Both the position numbers and the translations under genes were made by a program. A DNA stretch of 5,936 nucleotides from Microthrixaceae bacterium (GTDB taxonomy: Bacteria; Actinomycetota; Acidimicrobiia; Acidimicrobiales; Acidimicrobilacustridaceae), in NCBI GenBank assembly GCA_947455015.1, contig CANGMY010000101.1, positions 1 through 5,936 on the forward strand, written 5' to 3'. Positions 5,887 to 5,936 of this stretch are shown here, one piece after another. How positions within the stretch are numbered: position 1 is the stretch's first letter; every line of letters begins with the position of its first letter. The notes below the pieces were generated by a model. That model searched no databases. It was not told the origin of the DNA and worked only from the letters and a program-made list of their open reading frames with translations.

Positions 5887-5936
5887 CAGTCGTTCCTCAA
5901 TGCGTCAATCGGAGCAAGTCGAGCTGCTCGTGTGGC
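5886..5936 (-). CDS. MacB/FtsX-type ABC permease, extreme C-terminus (cut by window edge)
   Basis: The last 16 codons and the TGA (5886-5888) are visible: ATRAARLAPIDALRND. The pattern A-x-x-A-A-R-L-x-P-I-D/E-A-L-R is the hallmark C-terminus of MacB/FtsX-family permeases (typically ending AARLDPIEALRYE or similar). The stop overlaps the adaptor start by 1 nt (TGATG), as expected for an adaptor-MacB pair. A GAGGA for the adaptor lies inside these codons at 5894-5898. The rest of the gene, and probably a MacB-type ATPase, should lie to the right. Confidence 0.75.
   Translation of the reverse strand, partial: ATRAARLAPIDALRND

Overview
The window looks like chromosomal DNA from a moderately GC-rich actinomycete. 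All recognisable genes lie on the minus strand. The protein style (Gly/Thr/Ser/Ala-rich surface proteins, an actinobacterial type of ABC-2 permease with a TSEYGTG...RATFAATP block, and an actinobacterial-looking RecC) fits Actinomycetota. An Acidimicrobiia-like lineage is my best guess, but that placement is inference.

In the direction of transcription (right to left) the layout is as follows. (1) The last 16 residues of a MacB/FtsX-type ABC permease enter from the right edge. (2) A 561-residue membrane-anchored HlyD/MacA-type adaptor starts 1 nt inside the macB stop. (3) After 66 nt comes a 327-residue membrane-anchored extracytoplasmic protein with two DUF5666-like beta domains joined by an Asn-Gly-Gln-rich linker. 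(4) A possible 14-codon small ORF fills the following gap and overlaps the next start by 4 nt. (5) A BcrA/DrrA-like ABC ATPase with a GTG start follows, then (6) its six-helix ABC-2 permease, coupled by a TAATG overlap. (7) After a 72-nt gap containing an imperfect dyad comes a LuxR-type regulator whose N-terminal receiver-like domain lacks the phospho-acceptor Asp. (8) After a 115-nt gap, the first 157 codons of recC run off the left edge.

Genes 1-6 read as one envelope/export module. It joins a MacAB-like pump, a DUF5666 surface protein and a separate DrrAB-like exporter, probably co-transcribed or at least translationally coupled in pairs. The LuxR protein is the obvious local regulator candidate. 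RecC belongs to the RecBCD repair nuclease and marks the start of an unrelated locus.

The most notable extra structures are a perfect 12-bp inverted repeat with a 3-nt loop near the 5' end of the luxR coding region, the dyad upstream of luxR, the small ORF before the ATPase, and the unusual four-segment helical region with a cysteine pair in the adaptor. No RNA genes, CRISPR arrays, insertion sequences or convincing intrinsic terminators were seen.
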